A DNA stretch of 64,000 nt, taken from the NCBI GenBank assembly GCA_021739645.1, contig JAIPBL010000009.1:1-64000 (forward strand), given 5' to 3'. Positions 37,001-44,320 of the stretch are shown here, piece after piece. The first letter of the stretch is position 1; each line of letters starts with the position of its first letter. Origin of the DNA: Saprospiraceae bacterium (GTDB lineage Bacteria; Bacteroidota; Bacteroidia; Chitinophagales; Saprospiraceae). The notes beneath the pieces are model-generated. The model was not told the origin of the DNA and searched no databases. It worked only from the letters and a program-made list of their open reading frames with translations. The position numbers were made by a program, and so were the translations under genes.

Positions 37001-38607
37001 CAATTTCGCTGCGACCTGACTACCCAAAGGCATTGGCAAACCTCGGAAGCTATTATTTCAACGCTGCCAACGTGTTATATACCGCCTCCCTTGAAGGGCT
37101 TGATTTGACAAAGGCTGGCCCGGTTTCCCCCACTGTGCTTTGGGACGAAGTGTTGCCCTATTTCCGAAAAGCAATCCCTTTCGAAAATGTCAAGTATGAT
37201 GCACTCCATGGAATCGGGTTGGTCCATTTTTACAGCGAGCGCCAGGATTCCGCATTGGCTTTCTACAATATTTTAAGGGAAGAAACAGACAGCCTCTTTT
37301 TTGATACGCTTCAAATGTTCCCCAACCTGCAGACCCTCTTGGCTCGGAGCGTGAAGGATATCACCGATGAGGTCACCGTTTCAGTAACGGAGGACAGGAC
37401 GGGCAAGCCGTTAAGCAGTGTCAGCGTCATTTCCAAAGACTTCACTGGACGCACTGACAGGGCTGGGAAAATTGTTCTCAAAATCCCCAAGGGCGAAAAA
37501 CGCACGTTTGATTTTGTGCTTAGAGGCTATGAACCCGCTGTGATGGAGTTGAACCCATCAGCAGGCAACCGTTTCTTTAAAGTAAAATTGAGCAAAGTAA
37601 GCGCCCAAGCCTCTGAAGCACAGGCATCAGTGGTCGAAAGGGACTCCGACAAAGACGGTGTGCCGGACAAACTGGACAAATGCCCCAACGAAAAGGGCCC
37701 GGCTTCGAATTACGGTTGCCCCGTTCGAGATGAAATTCCAACAAAATCAGATTCATCCAAGGTGGTTTTCCCACAAGACCCAGTAATGAAATTCAAAGAA
37801 CCCGAAATGGTCTTTGTAAAAGGCGGCACCTTCCAGATGGGCTGCGACGAGAAACGGGATGGGGAATGTGCGAAGGATGAAAAGCCTGTCCATGATGTCA
37901 CCCTCAGCGATTTTTCCATCGGGAAATACGAGGTCACCAATGAAGAATACGCTGTTTTCTTGAACGAATATGGTTCGACCACCGGGAAAGAGGGGCAATT
38001 CAAAGGTCAGGAATTGATTGGAGAATACAAATGGGGCATCGCCTTCCCGACACCCGACAACAGCCAAAAGGGCATTAGTGATATTACCAAAACCACTTAC
38101 CAGGCCCAAAAGGGATACGAAAAATATCCCGTTGTCAATGTGACTTGGTACGGAGCAGTAGCCTACACCGAATGGCTCTCCCAAAAAACAGGCAAGAACT
38201 TCCGCCTGCCTACCGAAGCAGAATGGGAGTACGCCGCACGGGGCGGCAGCCAATCCAAGGATACAAAGTACAGTGGTAGTAATAACCTGGACGAAGTTGC
38301 GTGGTACTCAGAAAACTCAGGAAATCGAACCCATTCTGTTGGGCAAAAAAGAGGCAATGAACTGGGTGCCTTCGATATGAGCGGCAATGTTTGGGAATGG
38401 TGCGGTGATTGGTACGATGAAAACTATTACCAGAACTTTGTAAAAGGAAGCACAAATAATCCAAAAGGACCAGCTTCTGGTGTCCGCCGTGTGTTGCGTG
38501 GGGGCTCTTGGGACAACGGAGCAACTTGGCTTCGTCCGGCCGACCGTAGCTGGGGCAACCCGGGCGGCAGGTACGACAACGACGGCTTCCGGGTGGCGCA
38601 GGGCTAA
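34066..38607 (+). CDS. Giant membrane protein: CoxE-like head, PKD, vWA-like, TPR, TSP3 and FGE/SUMF1-fold domain
   Basis: 1513 residues if translation starts at CTG 34066 (first codon after the in-frame TAA at 34060 that could serve); TTG 34168 is the next option but would cut into the N-terminal helical head (FPLDSFLQRLELAGFSISPA, PEKLKFLLCPVLV, YELFDHYWEELQQ) typical of CoxE/vWA partners of MoxR. Order: TM at ~101-122; PKD-like modules ~127-350 (VELTWDFGDSTTATGS); TM ~376-394 followed by KPPPPP; degenerate vWA-like Rossmann region ~484-655 (EYLFLVDEAAAGSHLS, no D-x-S-x-S MIDAS); helical part; TM ~880-900; TPR-like ~940-1095; carboxypeptidase-regulatory-like ~1102-1180; TSP3 repeat (DSDKDGVPDKLDKCP); FGE/SUMF1-fold domain ~1247-1513 (RLPTEAEWEYAARGG, FDMSGNVWEWCGDWYDE). 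The end GFRVAQG lacks the catalytic Cys of true FGEs. Confidence 0.75.
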   Translation: MNHSFQNITFPLDSFLQRLELAGFSISPAERLRVLKLLESSSQGILKSPEKLKFLLCPVLVQGRAEQERFYELFDHYWEELQQPWEMPAMEPTANRQFPGWLKMVLVALLMGGLAWAVIELLKPPPQSLKVFFDHPPTVAIGDTVYFKNLSENLDSTALQWEIVDTATSQTELLDTQSFNLDFVVKHAGKNNDRLVRLTSLNTQDKQTGKPIFHESSFHIKCSNPPTIDTIIAPREIILENEPTEFLSKLSKAEATKYKAEIAKINQREDSKPTGDSRPEVTYGGAIFEVKLLDDQDVELTWDFGDSTTATGSIVSHLYTKTGVYNVRLMATRTGQDGDCSVVKFTQVSVGRDKAYLASRLLEKDQVDAMVNFSIGTWVLMGILGLSIIWFWIKWAARKPPPPPKEGEFDLKAAAERYKSADKGPYFIPFRPQEGYIRMEPQFYRLADVLRIRQEGLRRNMDVPASVKKTIAEGGFPSLLSKADTVVTEYLFLVDEAAAGSHLSNLYTFLVDFLRKREVLGEVFYFKTEPIRFWNDHFPEGVNPDQLHRLFPYHRLIMLGNGHGLLDPHTAGNQPIPALRPDAKGFFNQWKQRLLLTPMPVISWTFREGVLHRLFPVFPSDTDGLGEAIKFLERGMDGEDLPTYTSWCERLLEGRKEPDLNYRRWRTAADHQDYLSAHPQLFQWVCALAVYPKPDWNITLTIGRALAPLGLELNYDNLLIISRIPWLQTGDLPLRLRKEFLNDLNPEFERLAREAVQTELNVVESLVKGSHVSQEHQVNLALQNFAIAPGSSAAQVSIRELLALNLLTPRALSELNQTVERHVQLSELEKKGMMAQNSMLSKMAKFEPEVPDIHQFLKENKPEPAQPEKPFFTKDFWRAVATSLLYLVIFLVAWNYSATNQLADWILPAGESKTNCEEKYLYARLFKKECVADSAVLFNNAGVDAYLAATDTVGAYGSGRSDFEKASLLMEAEKDFGRAISLRPDYPKALANLGSYYFNAANVLYTASLEGLDLTKAGPVSPTVLWDEVLPYFRKAIPFENVKYDALHGIGLVHFYSERQDSALAFYNILREETDSLFFDTLQMFPNLQTLLARSVKDITDEVTVSVTEDRTGKPLSSVSVISKDFTGRTDRAGKIVLKIPKGEKRTFDFVLRGYEPAVMELNPSAGNRFFKVKLSKVSAQASEAQASVVERDSDKDGVPDKLDKCPNEKGPASNYGCPVRDEIPTKSDSSKVVFPQDPVMKFKEPEMVFVKGGTFQMGCDEKRDGECAKDEKPVHDVTLSDFSIGKYEVTNEEYAVFLNEYGSTTGKEGQFKGQELIGEYKWGIAFPTPDNSQKGISDITKTTYQAQKGYEKYPVVNVTWYGAVAYTEWLSQKTGKNFRLPTEAEWEYAARGGSQSKDTKYSGSNNLDEVAWYSENSGNRTHSVGQKRGNELGAFDMSGNVWEWCGDWYDENYYQNFVKGSTNNPKGPASGVRRVLRGGSWDNGATWLRPADRSWGNPGGRYDNDGFRVAQG
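38499..38604 (+). other. Candidate DGR variable region at the 3' end of the FGE-fold domain
   Basis: The last ~35 codons encode RGGSWDNGATWLRPADRSWG, then NPGGRYDNDGFRVAQG. This is the same frame as known DGR variable regions on C-type-lectin/FGE folds (G-G-S-W ... R-x-A-x-R ... N-P ... G-F-R-V). Codons at exposed positions are GAC, AAC, AGC, GGC and TAC, exactly those reached from AAC by changing only A. The fixed codons between (CGT, CCG, CGG, GTG) contain no A. Confidence 0.5.
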
Positions 38608-38663
38608 GTCACCCTTTGTCACTTTTAAACTTTTACCCTTTGTCTTTTTTCTTTTGATTTTTT

Positions 38664-38689
38664 ACCGCCGAAGGCGGTCGTTTTTTTTT
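38664..38689 (+). terminator. Hairpin with T-run 3' of the giant gene
   Basis: ACCGCC-GAA-GGCGGT is a perfect 6-bp hairpin with a 3-base loop, followed by CG and nine T. It serves as a terminator. Its position about 55 bases after the candidate variable region also recalls the hairpin found downstream of some DGR variable regions. Confidence 0.75.
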
Positions 38690-38764
38690 GATTCAAAATG
38701 AGCGATACATTCTGACGGTACGGCGGCCCCATCGTTGCAGGAGAGCGAGGGTTTGCCTGGCTCC

Positions 38765-38797
38765 AGACCTGTTAGAACTTCAAGTTCTAACAGGTCT
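38765..38797. repeat. Perfect 33-bp palindrome (REP-like)
   Basis: AGACCTGTTAGAACTT, one central C, then AAGTTCTAACAGGTCT: 16-bp perfect arms. It has the look of a dispersed intergenic palindrome and lies 44 bases before the glycosidase ATG. Confidence 0.8.
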
Positions 38798-38840
38798 TGC
38801 TCTTGCGAATGAAAAAACCCGATGCTCCAAAGTATCTACC

Positions 38841-40724
38841 ATGAAGAATTTCTTTTTTATTTTTTCAAGCCTACTTGCCCTTGCCTTGCTGGCCGGTGCA
38901 GGCTTGAAACAACAATACCAGCTTCCTGTTTGGACCCCCAACGCCGGCTACATCCCCTCCTTCACCGAAGGCGCCACGGTCACTGCCTCCAGCAACCCAA
39001 CCGACGCCTGGAAGGTACTCGACGGCGACCCGAACACACACTGGCAGTCAGGTGGGGTGGTGCCGGGCAAGGCAGACGGCACTACGGAAAACGTGACCAT
39101 TGACTTTGGACAGCTGCGGCCAGTCGGGCAAATCCACTCCCGGCACTGGGCAGGGGAGGCGGGCACGGCCACTGCCACGCACCTGTACCTCAGCACCGAT
39201 GGGAAAAGCTGGCAAGCTATCGCTGCTCTCGACCCCACGGCACTGCACACTGTTGTCACGGTTTTGCCGAAGGAAATAACTGCTCGCTACCTCAGGTTGG
39301 AACACCAACTTGTGAGGAAGGACTGGAACAAAGCTTACATCTGGGAAGTGAAGGCTTACGACCGTTTTGGGCCGTATGGCCAAATGCCCACGCCCGTCGA
39401 GGGGCACACGACCATCCAGGAAATACTCGGTGTGAATGGTTACTGGAGCTTCGGCACGGACGAGTATTCCGACCAGCTTGGCCCAGATGGAGGGCCATAC
39501 CGCTTCAAACCCGTGGCCTCGCACCTCCGCAATTACCATGACCTGAGCTGGGATTTGAAATCGCCCAGTGACCCGATTGATTTTGATAAAATGGCCAAAG
39601 GCGGCGGAACCCCCGTCACCGAATGGCTCAACTGGGACAGGGAGTACAAGGCTTGGCACGAGGGCGCAGCCATGAACGTACAGGCAAGTCTGCAGTTTTA
39701 CAAATTCAGACCAGAGGACTGGAAGAATCCAAGAGAGGACGGACGCCGCTACGCCGAGGCATTTACCCGGCATTTTGGAACAAAAAAAGGAAATGGTCTC
39801 ATCTGCTCCATCGAAGCGGGCAACGAGCCGTGGCATTACCCCGCCGAGGTTTACCGGGAAATCCTGCTCGGCATGGCCGAAGGTGCCAGGGCTGGCGACC
39901 CAACGATAGAGGTTTTTCCTTGCGCCTTGCAAGCCGTTGACCCGCTGGCAGAAAAGTATGGCCAATGGAAAAACTACATCGGCGACCGCATCACGGAACA
40001 AACTGCCAAGTTGCTCGACGGTATCAATATCCATTGCTACAGCTATGTTTCGGAGAAAAATGGCAAGCGCCGAGCCGTGCATCCAGAGCATGCTAACTCG
40101 ACGTTTTGGGAGATGCTGAACGCCATCCGCTGGCGCAACCAGAACATGCCCGGCAAGAAAATCTACCTCTCGGAATGGGGCTGGGACAGCGACGGGGCCG
40201 GGGAGGACTGCACCCACGACGAGTGTGTGAGTGAGCAAGCCGCCGCTAATTACGCCGTGCGGGGGGCGCTCATCGCTGCCCGGCTCGGCATTGACCGGGC
40301 GACGTGGTTTTTTCATGCGAATGACAAAGCACCCTCCTCGCTTTACTCCCGAAGTGGATTGTTGGGGTCGGCGAATACCGGCTTTGCGAAGAAAAAAACC
40401 TTCTTTGCCTTGCAGTCGCTGGTGGCCAGTTTAGGCGATAAATATTTCTACTCGGTGGTGCGGGAAGATGAAACGGCTTGGGTTTACAGATTCGGGGACG
40501 CTGATGGGAAGGTGACGCATTTGGTGGCTTGGCGGCCAGTGGACAGTGATGCCGCAAACAATCACGCTGCGATGGTGAAAGTTGGGAAAAGGAAAGCAAA
40601 AGTTGCATGGTTGTTGGATGGAAGGCCACTCCGTGTCAATGAATTGCAATCAAAAACGAAGGTGCAGGATGGGGAATTGGTGCTGACGGTGACGGATGTT
40701 CCGTTGGTGGTGGTGCTGGAGTGA
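38841..40724 (+). CDS. Secreted glycoside hydrolase (clan GH-A-like) with N-terminal F5/8 type C domain
   Basis: 627 residues from the ATG at 38841, which gives the signal peptide MKNFFFIFSSLLALALLAGA. A discoidin/F5/8 type C sugar-binding domain covers about 30-175 (ATVTASSNPTDAWKVLDGDP, VTIDFGQLRPVGQIHSRHW, ARYLRLEHQ). A TIM-barrel follows with the acid/base Glu in CSIEAGNEPWHYP and the probable nucleophile Glu in IYLSEWGWDSDG, a GH39/GH5-like arrangement. A short beta domain closes the protein. It is predicted to act on extracellular polysaccharide; specificity is unknown. There is no T9SS tail. The gene is clearly GC-richer than its neighbours and lies between palindromic repeats on both sides. 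Confidence 0.78.
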   Translation: MKNFFFIFSSLLALALLAGAGLKQQYQLPVWTPNAGYIPSFTEGATVTASSNPTDAWKVLDGDPNTHWQSGGVVPGKADGTTENVTIDFGQLRPVGQIHSRHWAGEAGTATATHLYLSTDGKSWQAIAALDPTALHTVVTVLPKEITARYLRLEHQLVRKDWNKAYIWEVKAYDRFGPYGQMPTPVEGHTTIQEILGVNGYWSFGTDEYSDQLGPDGGPYRFKPVASHLRNYHDLSWDLKSPSDPIDFDKMAKGGGTPVTEWLNWDREYKAWHEGAAMNVQASLQFYKFRPEDWKNPREDGRRYAEAFTRHFGTKKGNGLICSIEAGNEPWHYPAEVYREILLGMAEGARAGDPTIEVFPCALQAVDPLAEKYGQWKNYIGDRITEQTAKLLDGINIHCYSYVSEKNGKRRAVHPEHANSTFWEMLNAIRWRNQNMPGKKIYLSEWGWDSDGAGEDCTHDECVSEQAAANYAVRGALIAARLGIDRATWFFHANDKAPSSLYSRSGLLGSANTGFAKKKTFFALQSLVASLGDKYFYSVVREDETAWVYRFGDADGKVTHLVAWRPVDSDAANNHAAMVKVGKRKAKVAWLLDGRPLRVNELQSKTKVQDGELVLTVTDVPLVVVLE

Positions 40725-40759
40725 AACTACCTTCAATAAGGTCTTCGTGTACGCCGCTT

Positions 40760-40846
40760 TGTCATGGCCGAAGGCCACCTGCGACGTCATGCGTGGTGTC
40801 ACGTCATACGGCCCTCATTACGACGCAGGTGGCCTGCGGCCATGAC
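40760..40846. repeat. Long imperfect inverted repeat in the glycosidase 3' space
   Basis: TGTCATGGCCGAAGGCCACC (continuing TGCG) at 40760-40783 is mirrored by CGCAGGTGGCCTGCGGCCAT (continuing GACA) at about 40824-40846, with ~40 bases between. It looks like a dispersed REP-type or miniature element. The 342-base gap 40725-41066 holds this and the next repeat and no gene. Confidence 0.75.
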
Positions 40847-40902
40847 AAAAGGGGGCGTGTTCCGTGATTATAGTAAATTGACAAACTGATTGAGTATTTT
40901 TC

Positions 40903-40986
40903 CTCCCGCAGATTTTGCAGATTTACGCAGATGGTTATTTGATTTTTCCGAAGGAAAAATCTGCGTAATCTGCGTAATCTGCGGGA
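40903..40986. repeat. Inverted repeat built of CGCAGATT-type units
   Basis: CTCCCGCAGATTTTGCAGAT (continuing TTACGCAGAT) on the left is mirrored by ATCTGCGTAATCTGCGTAAT (continuing CTGCGGGAG) on the right. A small inner palindrome TTTTTCCGAAGGAAAAA lies in between. The unit CTGCGTAAT is directly repeated. Confidence 0.75.
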
Positions 40987-41066
40987 GCAACTTTGCGGCA
41001 AAACCGCAAACATCAAAAACTCATTCTGTAAATCAAAGAACTATGGATAGCCCAATAGGATTAGGT

Positions 41067-42059
41067 TTAATGGTACGCCGCCAAGATTTTTTCTCGCAAA
41101 ACTGCCTTTCTTTCCTCTGAAATAAACGCATGATTTATCGCCTCCAAATTGCAGCGCAAAAAATGCGCTTTCCCCCAATCGAATTGGTTTTGTAGAATCT
41201 CGTACTCCTTGGCGAGCGTGGTGTCGGAGATGGTGCGGGCGTCCGTGTTCACGCTCATCGAGACGCCGCTGCGGTAAATTTGGTCGGCGGGGTGGTTTTC
41301 CATGCTGTCCACCACGTTTGTTTGGACGTTGCTGGTGGGGCAAACTTCGAGGTGGATATTGGCCGATTTCAGGTGCTCCATCAGCTTCGAGTCTTCCACG
41401 CTGCGCACCCCGTGGCCGATTCTTTTTGGGTGAAAATGCTGCAATGTTTCCCAAACGCTGTCGGCACCTTTCGCTTCTCCGGCGTGTGCGGTGACGCTCA
41501 GTCCCTTTTCTTTGGCGTATGCAAATGCCTTTAAATGTTGGTCGATTGGGAAACCAGCTTCATCCGCTGCAATGTCGAATCCCACAATGTTGGTGCCTCG
41601 GAATTGCTCGACCAACTGCACCGTTTCCATGCTCTGATTTTCATCAAAATGCCGTAACGTGCAGAGGATGATGCCAGCCTCGACGCCTGTTTTTTCCATG
41701 CCTTCCGTGGCTGCATTGTTCACGATTTGAACGACTTGCTCCGGTGTCAACCCATTTTGCAAATGGAGTAGCGGCGCAAAGCGGATTTCCGCATAAATCA
41801 CGTTGTCAGCTTTCAATTGCTGGAACAAATCGAGGGTGACCAGACGCAGTTCTTCTTCGGTTTGCATCAGTTCAAATCCTTTGATAGCCCGACTTAAATA
41901 ATCGGCTAAGTCGTTGCATTTTGGGGGTGCAACGAACGATTCCCGGTAAGTTTCATGGCTTATTCTTGGGTCAATTTGCTGGACCACATCGAAGCTCAAC
42001 GAGCAGTCGAGGTGGAGGTGGAGTTCGATTTTTGGATATTTTGCGAAGTCTATTTTCAC
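41067..42059 (-). CDS. add: Adenosine deaminase-family protein
   Basis: 330 residues, GTG start at 42059. Metal/active-site motifs of the adenosine deaminase superfamily: KIELHLHLDCSLSFDVV (HxH), SVTAHAGEAKGADSVWETLQ (HAGE with catalytic Glu), RIGHGVRSVED and the metal Asp in SMSVNTDARTISDTTLAKEY. It deaminates adenosine to inosine in purine salvage. Some relatives act on adenine or other purines; HLEVCPTSNVQT in the expected place favours adenosine. It is divergent from the DUF4442 gene. Confidence 0.88.
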   Translation of the reverse strand: MKIDFAKYPKIELHLHLDCSLSFDVVQQIDPRISHETYRESFVAPPKCNDLADYLSRAIKGFELMQTEEELRLVTLDLFQQLKADNVIYAEIRFAPLLHLQNGLTPEQVVQIVNNAATEGMEKTGVEAGIILCTLRHFDENQSMETVQLVEQFRGTNIVGFDIAADEAGFPIDQHLKAFAYAKEKGLSVTAHAGEAKGADSVWETLQHFHPKRIGHGVRSVEDSKLMEHLKSANIHLEVCPTSNVQTNVVDSMENHPADQIYRSGVSMSVNTDARTISDTTLAKEYEILQNQFDWGKAHFLRCNLEAINHAFISEERKAVLREKILAAYH

Positions 42060-42126
42060 ACAAAAAGGTTTTGAAAATACAGGTTGAATAGTCAGAAGCT
42101 GGTTCGAGGCGGCAAGATAATGAGCA

Positions 42127-42155
42127 TTGTTTTCTTTTGGAAATAGCTACTTTCG
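42127..42155 (+). promoter_or_regulatory. Candidate promoter of the DUF4442 gene
   Basis: TTG at 42127-42129 and TACTTTCG at 42148-42155 (one mismatch to TAnnTTTG) are 18 bases apart and lie ~40 bases before the ATG at 42196. Confidence 0.4.
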
Positions 42156-42195
42156 CAGCGAAGGATTCCATCATTATTTTTGTCAAAACTGTCCA

Positions 42196-42696
42196 ATGCA
42201 ACACCCTCAACTTTCACCACAAGCTGCAAAATACCTTCAGGACATCCAGTCTAGCTGGAAACTCTGGCTCTATTTTTTCAAAAATTTACCCTCAGCGCTG
42301 TGGTGGGGATTTAAGGTGAAAAGCGCTTCAACGGAACGCACGGAAGTAACGATACCCTACAATTGGCGAACCCAAAACCCTTTCAAATCCATCTACTTTG
42401 CGGCATTGGCCGGGGCTGGTGAACTGTCCACTGGCGTCATGGCCACGCTGGCCCGCATGTCTGGCGGCGATGTCTCGATGCTCGTTTTGGAACAACGAGC
42501 CGAGTTTGTGAAAAAGGCCAATACGCTGACAACCTTCACTTGCGAGGACGGCCAGGCGGTTTTTGAAACCGTCAAAAAGGCAGTCTCCACCCGCCAACCT
42601 CAAACCATCACCATGCTGGGCACAGGCCGAAATACTGATGGGGAAGTGGTCGCTCGAATTTATATCACCTGGACTTTTAAGCTCAGAGGCTTTTAG
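42196..42696 (+). CDS. DUF4442 hotdog-fold protein (putative thioesterase)
   Basis: 166 residues from the ATG at 42196. SAQAAKY-like helices lead to LPSALWWGFKVKSA, VTIPYNWRTQNPFKSIYFAA, AGELSTGVMATLARM and VARIYITWTFKLR, the DUF4442 pattern of the hotdog (acyl-CoA thioesterase) fold. The central helix and the N-P-F-x-S-I-Y-F motif occupy the usual active-site region. Substrate and physiological role are unknown. It has its own promoter and is divergent from add. Confidence 0.75.
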   Translation: MQHPQLSPQAAKYLQDIQSSWKLWLYFFKNLPSALWWGFKVKSASTERTEVTIPYNWRTQNPFKSIYFAALAGAGELSTGVMATLARMSGGDVSMLVLEQRAEFVKKANTLTTFTCEDGQAVFETVKKAVSTRQPQTITMLGTGRNTDGEVVARIYITWTFKLRGF

Positions 42697-42776
42697 CGAG
42701 TGATCGGGTAAGCTAGGTACTATTGGTTCGGCTAGCTCACCCGCTCACCTCTCTCACTCTCTCATTCTCTCACGCT

Positions 42777-44159
42777 CTAAAACCCTCTTACGTCCAGGTT
42801 CAGCTTTCCCTTCAAGCCAATCCGAACCCGGATGGCATTGGTAGCCACATAGACATTGGAGATGGAGAGGTCGTCGAGCAGGCCATTTAGGTGGATGCCG
42901 GGGGCAAGTTCGTAGTCCCGAAGTGCCTCCTGGATGGATTTTTTGGAGTCTTCAAGGTTGTATTTCAGGTAAAAATCGAGGCTCTCCTGCACCTGTTTTT
43001 TCATGGGGCCTTTGAAGAGCCAACTGGCGCTTTTCATCAGTGCTTTTTGGCTACTGAAATCAAAATCCACATCTTTTAGTTTGACTTGATTGGCTTCGGC
43101 GTCGTACACCGGTTCGGCGATTAGGAACACGTCGCCGTTGTAGCTGCCCTTGAGGTTGGTGCGCACCACCAGCTTATTGCCTTGGCCGTACAATCCCATG
43201 TCCTCCACCCGCACTTGTTTGTTTTTATAAGAAAAAACCTCCCCCACCATGTTCTGCTTCGACAAGCGCTCGGCCTCTTTGAAAGGTACTTCGGTGTCGA
43301 GGAACAGCGAAAAATTGTCGGCACCTTCAGCTGCATATCCAAAGTCCGGCAATTTGCCAACATTTCTAGCTGATGGCTTATCGCCCAAAGAAATCTGAGG
43401 CTTCGTGACCACCACCACCGTACTTTCCACGGTGTACCCATTCGATTTAAAGGGAGTCATGCTCACGGACTGTGGGTTGAGCAGTAGCCAAGTGGCGTAC
43501 TCCTCCGACAACTGGAATGGGTCGTGCATTTCCTTCCAGGTGCGTTCCATTTCCTTTTTTAGGTCGAAAAGGTTTTTCACCTCATCGTCAATGGACTTGG
43601 CGAAAGTGTTGCGGGTCTGGTTGATGACCAGGTTGGCAATTGGTGTGATGGGCAGGTCGGCAAAGCCAAGTTTTATCACCGGTTCCCTAAGCCATTTGTA
43701 AGTGGTAAGCGTAGTGGTCGTTTCGAGCGACCAGTCCGGCTTAATATTGTACCGGGTGCTGAACTCCAAGGCCAAAGACCCTTCGCCCTCCACGGCAGAG
43801 AACATCAGGTCTTTTTTTATCCAAAGGTCAACTGGAATCCGGTACTTGATTTCCTGTTCATTGATGTCAATCGTGATGTTTTCCCGCTTTTTAGCCCGAA
43901 TGGCAAGACCGTCATCCTTCAAGTTATTATCTTCGTAAAGCATGTCGCCAATCTGGTCGTTCATGGCCTTCAACAATTCTGATTTGTAAAACTTGAGCGG
44001 AATATTGATGACCGAAGGCTCCGGTTCGAGGTTGAGGTTGTTGTAATACTCGTTAGGTTTGGTGGGTTTTGTTGTGCTGCAAGCAGCAATAAATATGGTG
44101 GCAATCAGGAAAAAGGCCAACTTGGTAGTTGGGAGGCAAGATTTCCAATTATTCGGCAT
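42777..44159 (-). CDS. DUF4403 family lipoprotein
   Basis: 460 residues from the ATG at 44159 (MPNNWKSCLPTTKLAFFLIA, then TIFIAAC), so a lipoprotein with Cys at about 27. The open frame extends upstream without a signal. The body has the two related halves of DUF4403: SVINIPLKFYKSELLKAMND, VDLWIKKDLMFSAVEGEGSL and DLPITPIANLVINQT, then a repeat of the theme (LFLDTEVPFKEAERLSKQNM, YNGDVFLIAEPVYD). It ends LGLKGKLNLDVRGF. The family resembles lipid- or hydrophobe-binding BPI/TULIP-like tubular folds (memory-based). Likely anchored in the outer membrane. No operon partner. Confidence 0.75.
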   Translation of the reverse strand: MPNNWKSCLPTTKLAFFLIATIFIAACSTTKPTKPNEYYNNLNLEPEPSVINIPLKFYKSELLKAMNDQIGDMLYEDNNLKDDGLAIRAKKRENITIDINEQEIKYRIPVDLWIKKDLMFSAVEGEGSLALEFSTRYNIKPDWSLETTTTLTTYKWLREPVIKLGFADLPITPIANLVINQTRNTFAKSIDDEVKNLFDLKKEMERTWKEMHDPFQLSEEYATWLLLNPQSVSMTPFKSNGYTVESTVVVVTKPQISLGDKPSARNVGKLPDFGYAAEGADNFSLFLDTEVPFKEAERLSKQNMVGEVFSYKNKQVRVEDMGLYGQGNKLVVRTNLKGSYNGDVFLIAEPVYDAEANQVKLKDVDFDFSSQKALMKSASWLFKGPMKKQVQESLDFYLKYNLEDSKKSIQEALRDYELAPGIHLNGLLDDLSISNVYVATNAIRVRIGLKGKLNLDVRGF

Positions 44160-44182
44160 TGTAATGATTTTGAATTTTTTGG

Positions 44183-44208
44183 CAAAAATACATGGGAGTT
44201 GTAAACAA
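44183..44208 (-). promoter_or_regulatory. Candidate promoter of the DUF4403 gene
   Basis: On the minus strand TATTTTTG (44183-44190) with TTG (44206-44208) 15 bases upstream. Spacing is short but the box is perfect and ends 23 bases before the ATG. Confidence 0.35.
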
Positions 44209-44241
44209 TGGTATGCAACATTTGCATTCGAACGCTGTCCA

Positions 44242-44268
44242 TTTGATTTAGAAGTTAAAATATTTTTG
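44242..44268 (+). promoter_or_regulatory. Candidate promoter of the four-PDZ gene
   Basis: TTTG at 44242-44245 and TATTTTTG at 44261-44268 are 15 bases apart, ending about 50 bases before the ATG at 44321. Confidence 0.35.
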
Positions 44269-44320
44269 TGTTCACAATTGCCATGAAAACGGTAGCGTGA
44301 ATGAACATTTACAAAAGATA

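Noticed and set aside
37804-38607. Active formylglycine-generating or ergothioneine-type enzyme
   Set aside because: The domain ends GFRVAQG without the catalytic cysteines of true FGEs; fold homology does not prove activity, and a ligand-binding role fits better.
39048-40316. 422-codon minus-strand ORF
   Set aside because: Antisense shadow of the GC-rich glycosidase; no domain and no start context.
38608-40724. DGR reverse transcriptase or template repeat near the candidate variable region
   Set aside because: No reverse transcriptase motif (such as YxDD) is seen in any ORF of the window, and no near-copy of the last 100 bases of the FGE-fold gene was noticed; it would have to lie elsewhere.
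40890-41120. 76-codon ORF downstream of the glycosidase
   Set aside because: It runs through an inverted repeat and into the 3' end of add; its residues only translate the repeat.
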